Shown: one piece after another, positions 63,642-64,000 of the stretch | Position numbering within the stretch: the stretch's first letter is position 1 | How the letters are laid out: the number at the start of each line of letters is the position of its first letter | Source: Paraburkholderia sp. DHOC27 | GTDB taxonomy: Bacteria > Pseudomonadota > Gammaproteobacteria > Burkholderiales > Burkholderiaceae | Direction: 5' to 3' | Length of the DNA: 64,000 nt | Assembly: GCF_003429005.1 (NCBI RefSeq) | Contig: NZ_QVQV01000007.1 | Location: 434,001-498,000 of the forward strand | Position numbers and translations under genes: made by a program | The notes under the pieces: generated by a model | Seen by the model: the letters and a program-made list of their open reading frames with translations, nothing else | What the model was told of the DNA's origin: nothing | Database searches by the model: none

Positions 63642-64000
63642 TTAGCCAAGATGACTGCGCTGTGCCGCGTATAGCTCGCGAAACGTCCGACCGACCGGCG
63701 CGGGCAGATCCCGTGTATTGGTCCAGCCCTCAGCGAGCGGCAGACGCGCAATGGCACGCTTGCGGCCGCCCATTGTTTCCAGCACGCGTACGGCGAGCTT
63801 GGTGAAAAGCGCGTAAGCATCCGGATGCAGCGCCAGAAAACCCCACACCGCCAATCCGGCTCGCTCGCGCCACGGACGCAGGCGACGCTCGACCTGTTTC
63901 TCACGTAACTTGCGCAGCAGATCGGAAAGCGGAATGCCAACCGGACAAACGCTGTTGCACTCCCCGCACAACGTGGCCGCCTGCGGCAGATCCAGCGCCT
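63642..64000 (-). CDS. lutB: LutB-type iron-sulfur protein, C-terminal part (runs off right edge)
   Basis: The frame is open to the right edge. It reads ALDLPQAATLCGECNSVCPV, then GIPLSDLLRKLREKQVE and RTFRELYAAQRS. The CGECNSVCP cluster motif followed by a helical tail is typical of LutB/YkgF, a subunit of the lactate-oxidising LutABC complex. The N-terminal LUD and first cluster motifs are outside the window, so the assignment rests on the C-terminus. It converges on the Gly-rich lipoprotein with 48 bases between. Confidence 0.8.
   Translation of the reverse strand, partial: ALDLPQAATLCGECNSVCPVGIPLSDLLRKLREKQVERRLRPWRERAGLAVWGFLALHPDAYALFTKLAVRVLETMGGRKRAIARLPLAEGWTNTRDLPAPVGRTFRELYAAQRSHLG

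Overview
The window looks like a chromosomal core region of a Burkholderiales betaproteobacterium, most likely Burkholderia or Paraburkholderia. The basis is high G+C with long antisense shadow ORFs, a hisZ-dependent histidine pathway, the block hfq-hflX-hflK-hflC-DUF2065-hisZ-purA, an isc operon preceded by a low-molecular-weight phosphatase, and RpfE-recJ-prfB-lysS. The genus is an inference from gene order and protein character; there is no rRNA or tRNA gene to confirm it. I recognise no insertion sequence, prophage, integrase, CRISPR array or toxin-antitoxin pair. I found no clearly new multi-gene system. The interesting signals are regulatory structures and a few uncharacterised single genes.

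Layout. 1-1815 (minus): start of a DinG-like helicase, a YdcH/DUF465 protein and a Gln-rich exported repeat protein. 1961-4309 (plus): tex, converging on kup (4537-6423, minus). 6729-23900 is one long minus-strand supercluster read from ndk: ndk, rlmN, rodZ, ispG, hisS, yfgM, bamB, der, hfq, hflX, hflK, hflC, DUF2065, hisZ, purA and a phosphoribosyltransferase. It joins isoprenoid synthesis, tRNA charging, outer-membrane assembly, ribosome GTPases, RNA chaperoning and FtsH control. 24169-24867 (plus): a BAX-inhibitor-1 membrane protein closed by a strong bidirectional terminator. 25112-32409 (minus): RNase AM, YciO, a site-2 protease, trpS, a methyltransferase, dapA, bamC and a metallo-beta-lactamase-fold hydrolase.

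32730-34666 (minus): an alpha/beta hydrolase and a DUF455 ferritin-like protein. 35070-36609 (plus): gamma carbonic anhydrase and Hsp33. 36731-41251 (minus): pyrG-kdsA-eno-ftsB. 41393-47858 (minus): a single LolC/E-type permease, lolD, tatD, comEC and an alpha/beta hydrolase. 48297-55321 (plus): RpfE-like protein, recJ, prfB with its programmed +1 frameshift, lysS and a glycine-zipper protein. 55498-62244 (minus): LMW phosphatase, then iscR-iscS-iscU-iscA-hscB-hscA-fdx-iscX, the complete ISC iron-sulfur machine. It has a strong promoter carrying two IscR-like boxes and an internal terminator after iscA. 62556-63593: a small membrane-anchored protein and a Gly-rich lipoprotein. 63642 to the right edge (minus): the C-terminal part of a LutB-type iron-sulfur protein.

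Functional links: Fe-S assembly supplies IspG, RlmN, ferredoxin and the LutB-like protein here, and possibly TrpRS, which carries a four-cysteine motif. BamB and BamC, LolD with its permease, KdsA and RodZ form an envelope-biogenesis theme. Pyrimidine, purine, histidine and lysine/peptidoglycan precursors are served by pyrG, purA, hisZ and dapA.
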